From: Agarivorans sp. TSD2052
GTDB lineage: Bacteria; Pseudomonadota; Gammaproteobacteria; Enterobacterales; Celerinatantimonadaceae
Assembly (NCBI RefSeq): GCF_023238625.1
Contig: NZ_CP096670.1
Span: 2,717,501 to 2,781,500, forward strand
Reading direction: 5' to 3'
DNA length: 64,000 nt
The position numbers and the translations under genes are program-made. The notes beneath the pieces were generated by a model that searched no databases, was not told the DNA's origin, and saw only the letters and a list, made by a program, of their open reading frames with translations. Shown here in pieces: positions 52,709 to 61,600 of the stretch; the first letter of the stretch is position 1; every line of letters starts with the position of its first letter.

Positions 52709-54283
52709 ATGAAACATATCTATCTTAAAAGCTTGTTAGCAACTTCAGTTTTCTTAGCAGTAGGCTGTACGTCAACTTCTGCTCCTGATTCTGTTGAAAA
52801 GTTTGCCAATAATAAAGAAACGGGTGAAGCGCTATTAACTCCAGTAGCCATTACAGCAAGCAGCCACGATGGTAACGGCCCTGACCGTTTAATCGATCAA
52901 GACATTACAACGCGTTGGTCTGCAGCCGGTGATGGCGAATGGGCAATGCTAGACTACGGTTCAGCTCAAGAGTTTGATGCCGTTCAAGCCGCCTTTAGTA
53001 AAGGCAATCAGCGTCAGTCTAAATTTGATATCCAAATGAGTGTTGATGGTGAAAATTGGACCACTGTTTTAGAAGGCCAAGAGAGCTCTGGTAGAGCCCT
53101 TGGTTTAGAGCGTTTTCAGTTTGAGCCTGCGGTAAATGCTCGCTACGTTCGCTACGTAGGACACGGCAACACCAAAAATGGTTGGAATAGTGTAACCGAA
53201 CTCGCAGCCGTTAACTGTAGCATTAACGCTTGTCCATCAAGTCATATCATTACTAGTGCAGTAGTTGCAGCTGAAGCTTCAATGATTGCAGAAATGAAAG
53301 CAGCAGAGAAAGCACGTAAAGAAGCGCGTAAAGACCTTCGTTCAGGTGATTTCGGTGCGCCAGCGGTATACCCTTGTGAAACCACCGTAACATGTTTGCG
53401 TTCTGAGCTTCCTCCAACTCCGGCTTTACCAGAAACGCCGCTAGCAGGTAACGCGCCAAGCGAAAACTTTGACTTGTCTTACTGGTACTTATCGCAACCT
53501 TTCGACCACGACAAAAATGAACGTCCAGATGACGTGTCTGAATGGAACCTTGCAAACGGTTATCAGCACCCTGAGATTTTCTATACAGCAGACGATGGTG
53601 GTCTAGTATTTAAGTCTTATGTGAAAGGGGTTCGTACCTCTAAAAACACCAAGTATGCGCGTACAGAACTTCGTGAAATGCTACGTCGCGGTAACATGTC
53701 TCACAAAACTAAAGGTGTGAACAAAAACAACTGGGTATTCTCAAGCGCTCCAGAAGCAGACTTAAACGCTGCCGGCGGTATTGATGGCGTTCTAGAAGCT
53801 ACCCTTAAAATTGACCACGCCACCACTACTGGTGCGGCTAACGAAGTAGGTCGCTTTATTATTGGTCAAATCCACGACCAAAACGATGAGCCAATTCGTT
53901 TGTACTACCGTAAGCTACCAAACCAAGCAACAGGTGCAGTTTACTTTGCACATGAAAGCCAAGACGCCACCAAAGAGGATTTCTATCCGCTAGTCGGTGA
54001 TTTAACGGCTGAGGTTGGTGAAGATGGTATCGCGCTAGGCGAAGTATTTAGCTACCGTATCGAAGTAGTTGGCAACACCATGACTGTTACCGTTTCTCGA
54101 GAAGGCAAAGAAGACGCAGTTCAGGTTGTTGACATGAGCGACAGTGGCTACGATGTGGGTGGTAAGTACATGTACTTCAAAGCGGGTGTTTACAACCAAA
54201 ACATCTCTGGTGACTTAGATGACTACTCTCAAGCAACCTTCTACAAACTTGAAGCATCTCATGATAGTTACGCTGAGAAATAA
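52709..54283 (+). CDS. Alginate lyase lipoprotein, CBM32 plus PL7
   Basis: A 524-residue lipoprotein. The signal ends in the lipobox AVGC (Cys20). Residues about 45-170 form an F5/8-type C (CBM32) domain (ITASSHDGNGPDRLIDQDITTRW ... FDIQMSVDGENWTTVLEG ... ARYVRYVGHGN). An Ala/Lys/Arg-rich helical linker (about 190-215) follows, then a Pro-rich spacer. The PL7 catalytic domain (about 255-520) has all three family motifs: RTELREM, QIH in GQIHDQ, and YFKAGVYNQN. QIH is usually linked to lyases that prefer guluronate or mixed blocks. It probably cuts alginate at the cell surface. Its DNA is flanked by the two HopJ-like copies. It has a strong terminator after it. Confidence 0.9.
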   Translation: MKHIYLKSLLATSVFLAVGCTSTSAPDSVEKFANNKETGEALLTPVAITASSHDGNGPDRLIDQDITTRWSAAGDGEWAMLDYGSAQEFDAVQAAFSKGNQRQSKFDIQMSVDGENWTTVLEGQESSGRALGLERFQFEPAVNARYVRYVGHGNTKNGWNSVTELAAVNCSINACPSSHIITSAVVAAEASMIAEMKAAEKARKEARKDLRSGDFGAPAVYPCETTVTCLRSELPPTPALPETPLAGNAPSENFDLSYWYLSQPFDHDKNERPDDVSEWNLANGYQHPEIFYTADDGGLVFKSYVKGVRTSKNTKYARTELREMLRRGNMSHKTKGVNKNNWVFSSAPEADLNAAGGIDGVLEATLKIDHATTTGAANEVGRFIIGQIHDQNDEPIRLYYRKLPNQATGAVYFAHESQDATKEDFYPLVGDLTAEVGEDGIALGEVFSYRIEVVGNTMTVTVSREGKEDAVQVVDMSDSGYDVGGKYMYFKAGVYNQNISGDLDDYSQATFYKLEASHDSYAEK

Positions 54284-54311
54284 GCTCTAGTTATCACTTC
54301 TGTTTGTAAAC

Positions 54312-54339
54312 AAAGCCCCCGCTCTAGAGCGGGGGCTTT
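54312..54339 (+). terminator. Strong terminator after the alginate lyase gene
   Basis: AAAGCCCCCGCTCT and AGAGCGGGGGCTTT form a perfect 28-base palindrome (effective loop CTAG), 29 bases after the stop. Confidence 0.85.
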
Positions 54340-54562
54340 CTATTTGGCTTCCACATTGGGAGACTTTACTCAACAAGGATTTATACAAAAGATTAGCTTG
54401 CTCAACTCCTCGCTTCAAGCATCAAGCTATTGAATAATTAACCTGACCAAATCATTCACTGCTCTGTTTGCTAAGTCGTACAATTTCGCTGTTCACTTGA
54501 CCCTATCGACCCATATCACTAAGGTAAGCAACTATTTATCAGACCTTACAGGAAGTAACATC

Positions 54563-54913
54563 ATGACACAGGCCAATATTGCCCGCTTTATCGACCAATT
54601 AAACCAAAACACTCAACAGCTGCGTTTTGAAGATAGCATGGCAATTATCGACGCAAACTTCGAGTTTACGCCAAGCGCCTTTACGAACGGCCAACAAAGC
54701 AATGCCGCCGGTGAAAACTCAGGCTCTTGCAAAGTGTTTTCTTTTGCTCAAATACAGGGTTTAAACCAGCAACAAACTTTACACTTATTTGGTCAGTATT
54801 ACCGCGATGTAGTTGCCACTCCCGACGCTGAAGATCACCAAAACATTCGTCAGTTTATGTTATCAGGCTGGGATGGAATTACCTTTAGCCAAGCAGCACT
54901 TAGCAACAAATAA
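54563..54913 (+). CDS. HopJ type III effector family protein
   Basis: A 116-residue protein of the family named after HopJ. It begins MTQANIARFIDQLNQNTQQL and contains FEDSMAIIDANFEFTPSAFTNG, GENSGSCKVFSFAQIQGL, LHLFGQYYRDVVATPDAEDHQNIRQFM and GWDGITF, the family core. Despite the name, such proteins are widespread in marine bacteria with no type III secretion genes, and none are seen here; the function is unknown. I start at ATG 54563 (CAGGAAG at 54550-54556), not at the in-frame TTG at 54497. A broken second copy lies 2.5 kb upstream. Confidence 0.82.
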   Translation: MTQANIARFIDQLNQNTQQLRFEDSMAIIDANFEFTPSAFTNGQQSNAAGENSGSCKVFSFAQIQGLNQQQTLHLFGQYYRDVVATPDAEDHQNIRQFMLSGWDGITFSQAALSNK

Positions 54914-54951
54914 CGCAGTCTGGCGCGTTACTATCTGTACTATACAGAACA

Positions 54952-54977
54952 TGCTGCTAGCAAAATTGCTAGCAGCA
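54952..54977. terminator. Convergent hairpin between HopJ-like and kinase genes
   Basis: TGCTGCTAGCAA / TTGCTAGCAGCA (54952-54963 and 54966-54977) is a 12-bp perfect inverted repeat. It has no real U-tract but is well placed between converging genes. Confidence 0.55.
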
Positions 54978-54978
54978 A

Positions 54979-55467
54979 TTAGCACTGTGTTTGATTTGCT
55001 ATAATGACGGTTTTTTTGCCTCGGTAATGATCATAAAAAGCCTGATGAGACGATTTAGAGAAGGTGTCGGTTCTTTCTGAATATTGCGCTATCCAGCTAA
55101 TCAGCATATCCAGATTATTGTCTTGCGCCTCTTTAGATTCATATTTATGCGGCTCCCAAGGCCTCGCTTTAGCGTTTGCAATGCAGTCTTCAATGGGTAA
55201 ATTCATAAATATAATTTCATTGGAATACTCAGCCACCAGCTCCAATAAATCGCTATAGCAGCCTTCAATAACCCAAGCTTGGTGTGTATCAATGAAACGC
55301 CGGATCTGTTGCCAACTGTGCTGCAAGGGTTGCCTAGTTGGAGCTTGAGTTGCCTGCCAAGCAAGCGTATCAAGATCTAGATGCGCCAATTGTTCAGCAT
55401 CACACAGCGCTTTAGCTAAGGTTGACTTCCCCGATCCGGAGTTACCAAATATTAAGATTTTTCGCAC
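54979..55467 (-). CDS. P-loop kinase-like ATPase (adenylate/shikimate kinase type)
   Basis: A 162-residue small P-loop NTPase. Walker A is GNSGSGKSTLAKAL (residues 8-21). It has the acidic HLDLDTLAW segment (29-37) and VIEGCYSDLLELV (about 66-78) of AAA_18-type kinases, but the metabolite it phosphorylates is unknown. The start is GTG at 55467 with AAGGAT upstream. The acetyltransferase gene ends 22 bases upstream in the same orientation, so the two probably form an operon. Confidence 0.75.
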   Translation of the reverse strand: MRKILIFGNSGSGKSTLAKALCDAEQLAHLDLDTLAWQATQAPTRQPLQHSWQQIRRFIDTHQAWVIEGCYSDLLELVAEYSNEIIFMNLPIEDCIANAKARPWEPHKYESKEAQDNNLDMLISWIAQYSERTDTFSKSSHQAFYDHYRGKKTVIIANQTQC

Positions 55468-55489
55468 AGCAGATCCTTACTCTATGTGT

Positions 55490-56020
55490 TTAACTTAAGC
55501 TATATTGATAAAACTCGTTAGACGCGCCAACAACAGGGGGTTGCCGTTGAAAACCCAGCTTGGTCAGTAGCTTTTTAGAGGCCATATTATCGACCTCTAC
55601 GCCTGCCAACAAGCGTGTAAAATTACAGTGCTGGCTGGCCCAAGCGACTAAGCCCCTCAGTAACTCAAAAGCCAAACCTTGTCGCCAGTATTCTTCTCCC
55701 AACAAATAGCCAATATGCGCAGAACCCGAGCCGTCCTCATAAATGAAGATAAAGCCGATAATGTGTTGATGCTTAGTGCTAGTCACCACCAATAGGCGAC
55801 TTGCTAGGCAAACTTGCTTAAACCACTGTTCAGCATGCTTTAGTGTAGTTATACCTTGGAAATATTGAGGCAGGGCTGCGACCACTGCGGGGCTCAACAG
55901 GTCAACAGCGCGCTGTAGCAATGGCTTCAGATAGTCTTCGGCTAAGCAAGTGCCCACTTCTTCTACCCTTAGCCTTTCGGTTTCAAATAAAAACACGGGG
56001 AAACCCGCAGTTTGATTCAT
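55490..56020 (-). CDS. GNAT family N-acetyltransferase
   Basis: A 176-residue GNAT-fold acetyltransferase, similar to RimJ/RimL-type enzymes. ETERLRVEEV (about residues 13-22) is the first strand, and the acetyl-CoA site lies in IGYLLGEEYWRQGLAFELLRGLVAWA (about 103-128), followed by GVEVDNMASKKLLTKLGFQ (about 138-156). The acceptor is unknown. AGAGGGGG before ATG 56020 is a strong ribosome binding site. It is the first gene of a likely two-gene operon. Confidence 0.8.
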   Translation of the reverse strand: MNQTAGFPVFLFETERLRVEEVGTCLAEDYLKPLLQRAVDLLSPAVVAALPQYFQGITTLKHAEQWFKQVCLASRLLVVTSTKHQHIIGFIFIYEDGSGSAHIGYLLGEEYWRQGLAFELLRGLVAWASQHCNFTRLLAGVEVDNMASKKLLTKLGFQRQPPVVGASNEFYQYSLS

Positions 56021-56184
56021 GAATCCCCCTCTTTGACCAGACCCTGTCGTTTAAACCGAGAGTAACAGTGTGCTAAACAAAAGCAAAAATCTTTGCCACA
56101 ATCGGCTTCAATTGATGATTAAAGCGGCTAGACTTTAGCTAATGTTCAATATTTGTAAGCGTTAATGAATAACCAAGGGGATCA

Positions 56185-57054
56185 GTGTTGTCTATGTCGT
56201 TGTTTCATCTCAAGCATGGCTTACTGCTACTAAGCCTATTTAGCCCCTTAATACTCGCGCAAGATAACCCTTGGGAGCAAGCCACTAGCCCATACCAAGG
56301 GCCGGCAGCGGCTATTGGCAGTTATGCAAATGGTTGCTTAGCCGGCGCCGATGCTTTGCCACTGAACGGTGACGGTTACCAAGTAATTCGTAGCCAGCGA
56401 CAACGCTATTATGGCCATCCCAATTTGCTTACATTTATCAGTGAATTAGCCAAAAAACTTCAAGCAGAAGGGATCAACAATATTCTAGTGGGCGACATGT
56501 CTATGCCAAGAGGAGGACAATTTAACGTTGGCCACAGCAGCCACCAAATTGGCTTAGATGTTGATATCTGGTTAAAGCTTGTTGATGCGCCACTTTCTGC
56601 TTCACAATTAGCTAAGCCCACAGCAGTTAGCGTAGTGAACCCACAACAACAAGCAATAAATCCAAAGACCTGGCGCACCGAGCACAAAACCATGCTCAAA
56701 GTGGCCGCAGAAGATGAACGCGTCGCGCGCATATTTGTTAACCCTGCCATTAAACAGCAGCTTTGCAACCAGCGAACTGAAGCCGATGACTGGCTACAAA
56801 AAATTCGTCCTTGGTGGGGCCACAGCGCGCATATGCATGTACGCTTATTATGTCCCGACGGAGACCAATACTGTAAAAACCAAAAGCCAATCACCAGCGG
56901 GCACGGTTGCGACGAATTAGGTTGGTGGAAAACTCAGCTGAGTAAAGCGGCTAACCATCAAGCTAAAACCAAAGCGAAGCCCAAACCCTTGAAGAAAAAA
57001 CCCGAGCAATGCGCGCCACTAAGCCAGAATCCCTCTAGTATAGCTATGCAGTAA
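56185..57054 (+). CDS. mepA: Penicillin-insensitive murein endopeptidase MepA
   Basis: A 289-residue periplasmic LAS-family metallopeptidase that cuts D-alanyl-meso-diaminopimelate crosslinks in peptidoglycan. The signal peptide ends at LILA|QDN (about residue 25). The zinc motif region is MSMPRGGQFNVGHSSHQIGLDVDIW (about 106-130, with His and Asp ligands), and WWGHSAHMHVRLLCPDGD (about 211-228) carries the second His set. The C-terminal tail is Lys/Pro-rich. GTG 56185, TTG 56188 and ATG 56194 are all possible starts after AAGGGGAT; only the first residues change. Confidence 0.9.
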   Translation: MLSMSLFHLKHGLLLLSLFSPLILAQDNPWEQATSPYQGPAAAIGSYANGCLAGADALPLNGDGYQVIRSQRQRYYGHPNLLTFISELAKKLQAEGINNILVGDMSMPRGGQFNVGHSSHQIGLDVDIWLKLVDAPLSASQLAKPTAVSVVNPQQQAINPKTWRTEHKTMLKVAAEDERVARIFVNPAIKQQLCNQRTEADDWLQKIRPWWGHSAHMHVRLLCPDGDQYCKNQKPITSGHGCDELGWWKTQLSKAANHQAKTKAKPKPLKKKPEQCAPLSQNPSSIAMQ

Positions 57055-57090
57055 AATGTAAAACACTGACTGTAAGACGTTGACGTTCAA

Positions 57091-57615
57091 TTAGCGACTC
57101 AGCTTTGAAATGTAGGCAAGGTTTCGGTAGCGCTGCTCCCAAGGTAAGCCATAGCCAACCAGTAAATCATCACTGTCCATTTCAAAAGCAAAGTGTTGGT
57201 CTACTGGTATGTCTACTCGACTGGGTTTAACCAAGAGGGTTGCGATAGACAGTGACTTTAGCGAAGCTTGATGGGATAAATGCGTGACTAGCCGTTGCAT
57301 GGTACCGCCTGATTCAATGGCATCATCAATAATAACCAAGTGCTGATGGCTAATGCTTATGTTTTGTTGATACACAATCTTAGCCTTGTTATTCCGCTCT
57401 CCAGGGGTATGTGGACAAGAGATGTAGTCCATACAAATGTCGAAATTGAGCAGCCTGACTAAGTCAGCGGTAAAAAGAATACCACCCGGTACCACGGTAA
57501 TGAGCACAACGCGCTCGCCTTGAAATTTTTGATTAAGCTGGGCTGCGACATGCTTAACCCCTTCGGCAATTTGTGCTTGGCTAAGCACCAATTCGCCAAC
57601 ATGCTGTTTGCTCAT
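57091..57615 (-). CDS. hpt: Hypoxanthine phosphoribosyltransferase
   Basis: A 174-residue purine salvage phosphoribosyltransferase that makes IMP (and possibly GMP) from PRPP and base. The PRPP-binding motif LVIIDDAIESGGTM lies at about residues 92-105. The pyrophosphate loop is VVPGGILF, and the base-binding end is FEMDSDDLLVGYGL (about 143-156). It is monocistronic and unlinked to the purine catabolic cluster 28 kb away; no RutR-like box was found upstream. Confidence 0.85.
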   Translation of the reverse strand: MSKQHVGELVLSQAQIAEGVKHVAAQLNQKFQGERVVLITVVPGGILFTADLVRLLNFDICMDYISCPHTPGERNNKAKIVYQQNISISHQHLVIIDDAIESGGTMQRLVTHLSHQASLKSLSIATLLVKPSRVDIPVDQHFAFEMDSDDLLVGYGLPWEQRYRNLAYISKLSR

Positions 57616-57733
57616 AACATTCTCTATTTAGCGGACAATAGGCCTTGAGGTGAAGGAAAACCGTCAGCGAGCACACCCCATTGAGCCGTTTACTGGTGAA
57701 GCGAGTATACAAAACAGCTTAACCAACAAGCCG

Positions 57734-58567
57734 CTAATCATCGGTAAGCACACCATGGTTTATTTGTTGCTTTGACCACGCTTGCATATGCTTCTCAAAC
57801 AGACGCTCAAAAGTTTTAAACTCGGTTAACTGGGAGACGCGCTCACTTAAATGGCGCCTTAAAGATTCACTATTACAGCCCGATTGTTTAGAAAACGTAA
57901 AATAAAGCCCTTCAACCGATATAGGCTTAGGTAACGGAGTCACTTTACCCTTTAGCCCAGCAGATTCTAAAATGGTTAAGCCTTGGTATAACTCGTAAAG
58001 CACGTAATCAAAGCGGTCGGCTAACAACATAGCAAAGGACCGCTCTGCGGTAGCACTGGTAAGGATTTTTAAGTTATCTTTAGCATAGGCATCAAAGGCT
58101 TGACCAAAACTATTGTTCACTAAGGTACCGCCGCGCCGTTCGAGTAAGTCTTCCCACTTTTGGTAATCAAACTCATGTCCTGCAGTGGTCCACACAACAC
58201 TGGGCACATCAGTAAATTGAGGAACAATATAATCCATATAGGTTTGGCGTTGATCGGTGAGAAATGCACCCGCTAACATGTCAACTTCGCCATGTTCAGC
58301 TTCTTGTAATGCCCTCGCCCACACCCCTCTGTCTCGCGCATCGACCTCAATACCGGTGTCCATTAGTGCCAGCTCGAGAAGCTCAATAGCTAGCCCGGTT
58401 AACTTGCCCGGATTATGTTGATCTCGCCACAGGATGGGAGGGTACTCGGCATTTCCCGTGACAACCAAACGGTTGCAAATAGATAACTCAGCTGAAGCAG
58501 AGAAAGAGAAAGAAATAGCCAGGAGAGAGGCGAATAAAATTCGTTTAAGCAGCAAAGACCATCGCAT
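57734..58567 (-). CDS. Periplasmic solute-binding protein, SBP_bac_3 type
   Basis: A 277-residue exported protein with a signal peptide (MRWSLLLKRILFASLLAISFSFSASA). The domain is of the bacterial extracellular solute-binding family 3: RLVVTGNAEYPPILWRDQ, LTGLAIELLELALMDTGIEVD, GEVDMLAGAFLTDQRQTYMDYI, then the second lobe with LADRFDYVLYEL. There are no transporter genes nearby, so it may work as an orphan receptor. I place the start at the second ATG (58567) because AAGG abuts the first ATG and is correctly spaced only for the second. Confidence 0.78.
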   Translation of the reverse strand: MRWSLLLKRILFASLLAISFSFSASAELSICNRLVVTGNAEYPPILWRDQHNPGKLTGLAIELLELALMDTGIEVDARDRGVWARALQEAEHGEVDMLAGAFLTDQRQTYMDYIVPQFTDVPSVVWTTAGHEFDYQKWEDLLERRGGTLVNNSFGQAFDAYAKDNLKILTSATAERSFAMLLADRFDYVLYELYQGLTILESAGLKGKVTPLPKPISVEGLYFTFSKQSGCNSESLRRHLSERVSQLTEFKTFERLFEKHMQAWSKQQINHGVLTDD

Positions 58568-58690
58568 AGGCATCCTTAATCGTTAAGCCTTATTATTAAT
58601 CCTAGCTGTAAACATTAAGTTCGCAACTTTCGCCTCTTAGCCTTTGCGAAAGTCCACATTAACAAAAAAGGTCAGCGCTCAAACTTGAGT

Positions 58691-61600
58691 TTATTGCTCA
58701 CTTGGTGTCTGTTTCGCTTGCTGCCAGGCTTGTAGGCATAGTTCACTGCCGTTGGCATCTAAGGGGGCTTCGACTATCCAGCGCAATGGTGAAACCACCG
58801 GACTAGTAACAAAACGAAGTGTGGTACCGAGTAAGCCTCCATTGGCTACCCCCACGTTGAAATCTTCAAAGCTGCCACTCACTTGAATGGGTGTAGCTAA
58901 ACCAAATATTTGCGCTCGCTTGGCTTGTGGCCTTAATACCATGTTGACTTGTTGCTGCTTAAAATCGATCGACGCTTCACCCAACACTCGCATTCTTGAA
59001 GTATCGGCCAGCAAGACATTTTTAGTTAGCTCACCATGGTCACCATCAAACACCGCCACCACACAATTGAGTACTGATTTTTCAGCGTCATCAAGCTCTG
59101 GCACCACCGCGCTGGCCAAACTCACCGCCCATAAATCGAGAATGCCAGCTTCAAAATGCTGCGGCCATATAGCAAAACCAACTTGACCATTAAGATCGGC
59201 AAACCATTGCTTGGGGTTAACAAACTCACTATTTACCTCAAGGTTTACGCTTAGCGTACCGCCCATCTTCGTTTCCGGTTTAATCCGCCTTGCGAGGAGG
59301 CCATAATCAAAGTTCTCAATGGAGGCCTTAAGCTCACTATAAAAGCCGGCGTTGGAGGGGCTTAGTTCGGCACTGACATTGAGCTCTCCACCGGGTAAAG
59401 CGATCCACAAAGGGTCTAAGCGAAAACGCTGATCTTGCAAGCTCCAATACAGTTTTCCTTGGCCCAGCCAATCTTCGCCTGATTGCACTTTTTCTACATC
59501 TAAACGAAACTTAGCGTTTAGCCGCTTAAATAATTCTTGGCTCAACAACGCTTGAGTCGCTGGCGCAGGCTGTTGATTAACCGCCGTTTGCTGGCTGCTA
59601 TGGTCTTGCTGATTTGCGGCTGGCTGTTGGTCTGAATTATGGGCCCAGCCTTGCCAACCACCGGTTTTAAAATCGTCTAACTGGATATTGTTAGCGCTTA
59701 CCGCCAGCTCTAACAGTGGTTTATTACCACTAGTGACTAAACTTGCCCCGCCGGTTAATTCACTGCTCGCGATGGCAAGTAACATGTCATTTATGGCATA
59801 TCCTTGCGGACTAAGCACCAACTCACCCGCTAGTTTTATGGGGCCAAAAGGGGGTAGTTCAATGCCATGTAAACGGTCTAACTGGCTGAGTTTTGGGCTG
59901 CTCAATTGCACCGCTAACGTGAGGTTCTGCGCCGAGATAGGCCGCGGTAAATTGGCCTGAGCTGATAAAGCTACTTCGGCTAATTCAAGGGATAAATGGA
60001 TCGGAAGCGCACTGGGCTTTTGGGTAAATTCGCGCAAACTTAAGGTGCTTAAAGACAGCGTTAAGGGCAATTGCTTTAGTTGCCCAGACAGCGCGAGAGT
60101 AATCGGTTGTTCAGGATTTGCCGTTAAACTGCCCTCGCTTAATTCAACCCGAGCGCTGGCTTGAGTATTTGGGTCGACTAATAGCCAGTAGCCCCCCTTT
60201 AGCTTGGCACTAAACTGAGTACTGGCAAGCAGTTGTGCAACATTGTTACCGCTTAGAGAGAGCGCAAGCTCAGCGCTATCAAGCTCGATTTTCGCTTGCT
60301 CAGCAATGTTAAATTGTTTGAGTATTTGCCCAACATTAGGCTGTTGACTCGCGATTGTAAAATCCAATTTTAGTGGCGAAGCACGTAAATCAAGTAAAGC
60401 GTTCCCGACAAATTTGCTATCGGCTAATTCGGCACTAAAAGGTGCTTTCTGTAGCCACCCATCTCGCGCGACAGCAGTTAGTGTGAGCTGTTTAAGTTGA
60501 TGCTCTCCAATCAGCAGTTGCTTTATATTTAGCGCTAAGTCAGCGTCGTGAATCGACCAACCTTTAGGCAAAATTGGCAGGCGAATGTCTATGCTATTTT
60601 TGGCCACTGTGGCGGCTTGAGCGTCAAGCTGGCTTGCATTTTGGGCTACATCGCCACTGGGCATTAATGCCATTAGCTGTGCGACATCGATACGCTGCCA
60701 GTTTGATTTGATGGTCACCAAACCTTGCTCGGTTTTAGCTTCGCTCCAAGAGGCTTGTAATTCACCTTGGCTATCAGCTAATTGTAAGTGACTTATATTT
60801 AACGAAGACTGACCGCGAGAAGCCTGCAGTTCTAGCGCTAGCTTGAGCGCGCCTTGGGCATTTGTGTCAACCCCTAGCCACGGACTTAATAAGCCAATAC
60901 GTTCGCCTTCAGCGTTAAGGCTTAAACTTGCTCCTTGCTGCCATTGACCACTGGGTAACTCACCCTTTACCTGCAGCTCAATGGCCGGAGAGTGTAGCTG
61001 CATATCAAGCCGCCACGGTTCATTATCTAACATCGCCCGCAATGGGCTCGCATGTAGCACCGCGTTTACCGGAATATCCAGCAAGATACCATCGAGCTTA
61101 ACCAACACCTCACTCTCTACACTGGCGGTTAAACTAGCGTGCTGAATATTAAGTGCAGTACCTGCAGGCAATAACATCTGGCTGTTTTCAATGTTGTAGT
61201 CGAAATGACTATTTGCCAACAGCTCAGCAATGGTGGTGCCATTGGCGTTAATTTTGAGTACTGAACGGCCAATATTGCCGCTACTGCCTGCCAGCATCGG
61301 TATACGGCTAGCTAATTTATCTAAAGGGGATTTTTTTGCCACTAAGCGCATCGACGTCTCTAAACGCTCATCATGGATACTGGCTTTAAGGTTGCCGTTA
61401 AAACGAACATCGTCTATCACTGCTCGCAGGGGGGCTTTGAGGCTTTCACCTTCAACTTTTAAACCTATGCTAATCGCGGATACTTCCAGCGGTAAGCCTT
61501 CAATACTGGCAACTTTTAACGATAGGTCAACATCGGCTTGATTTAGCCAATAACGAATAATCTGCAACAAGGGCAAGGATTCAGACTCTGAGGCTGCTGT

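Noticed and set aside
54563-54913. Evidence for a type III secretion system from the HopJ-like gene
   Set aside because: The family name is historical; no secretion apparatus, chaperone or secretion signal was seen.
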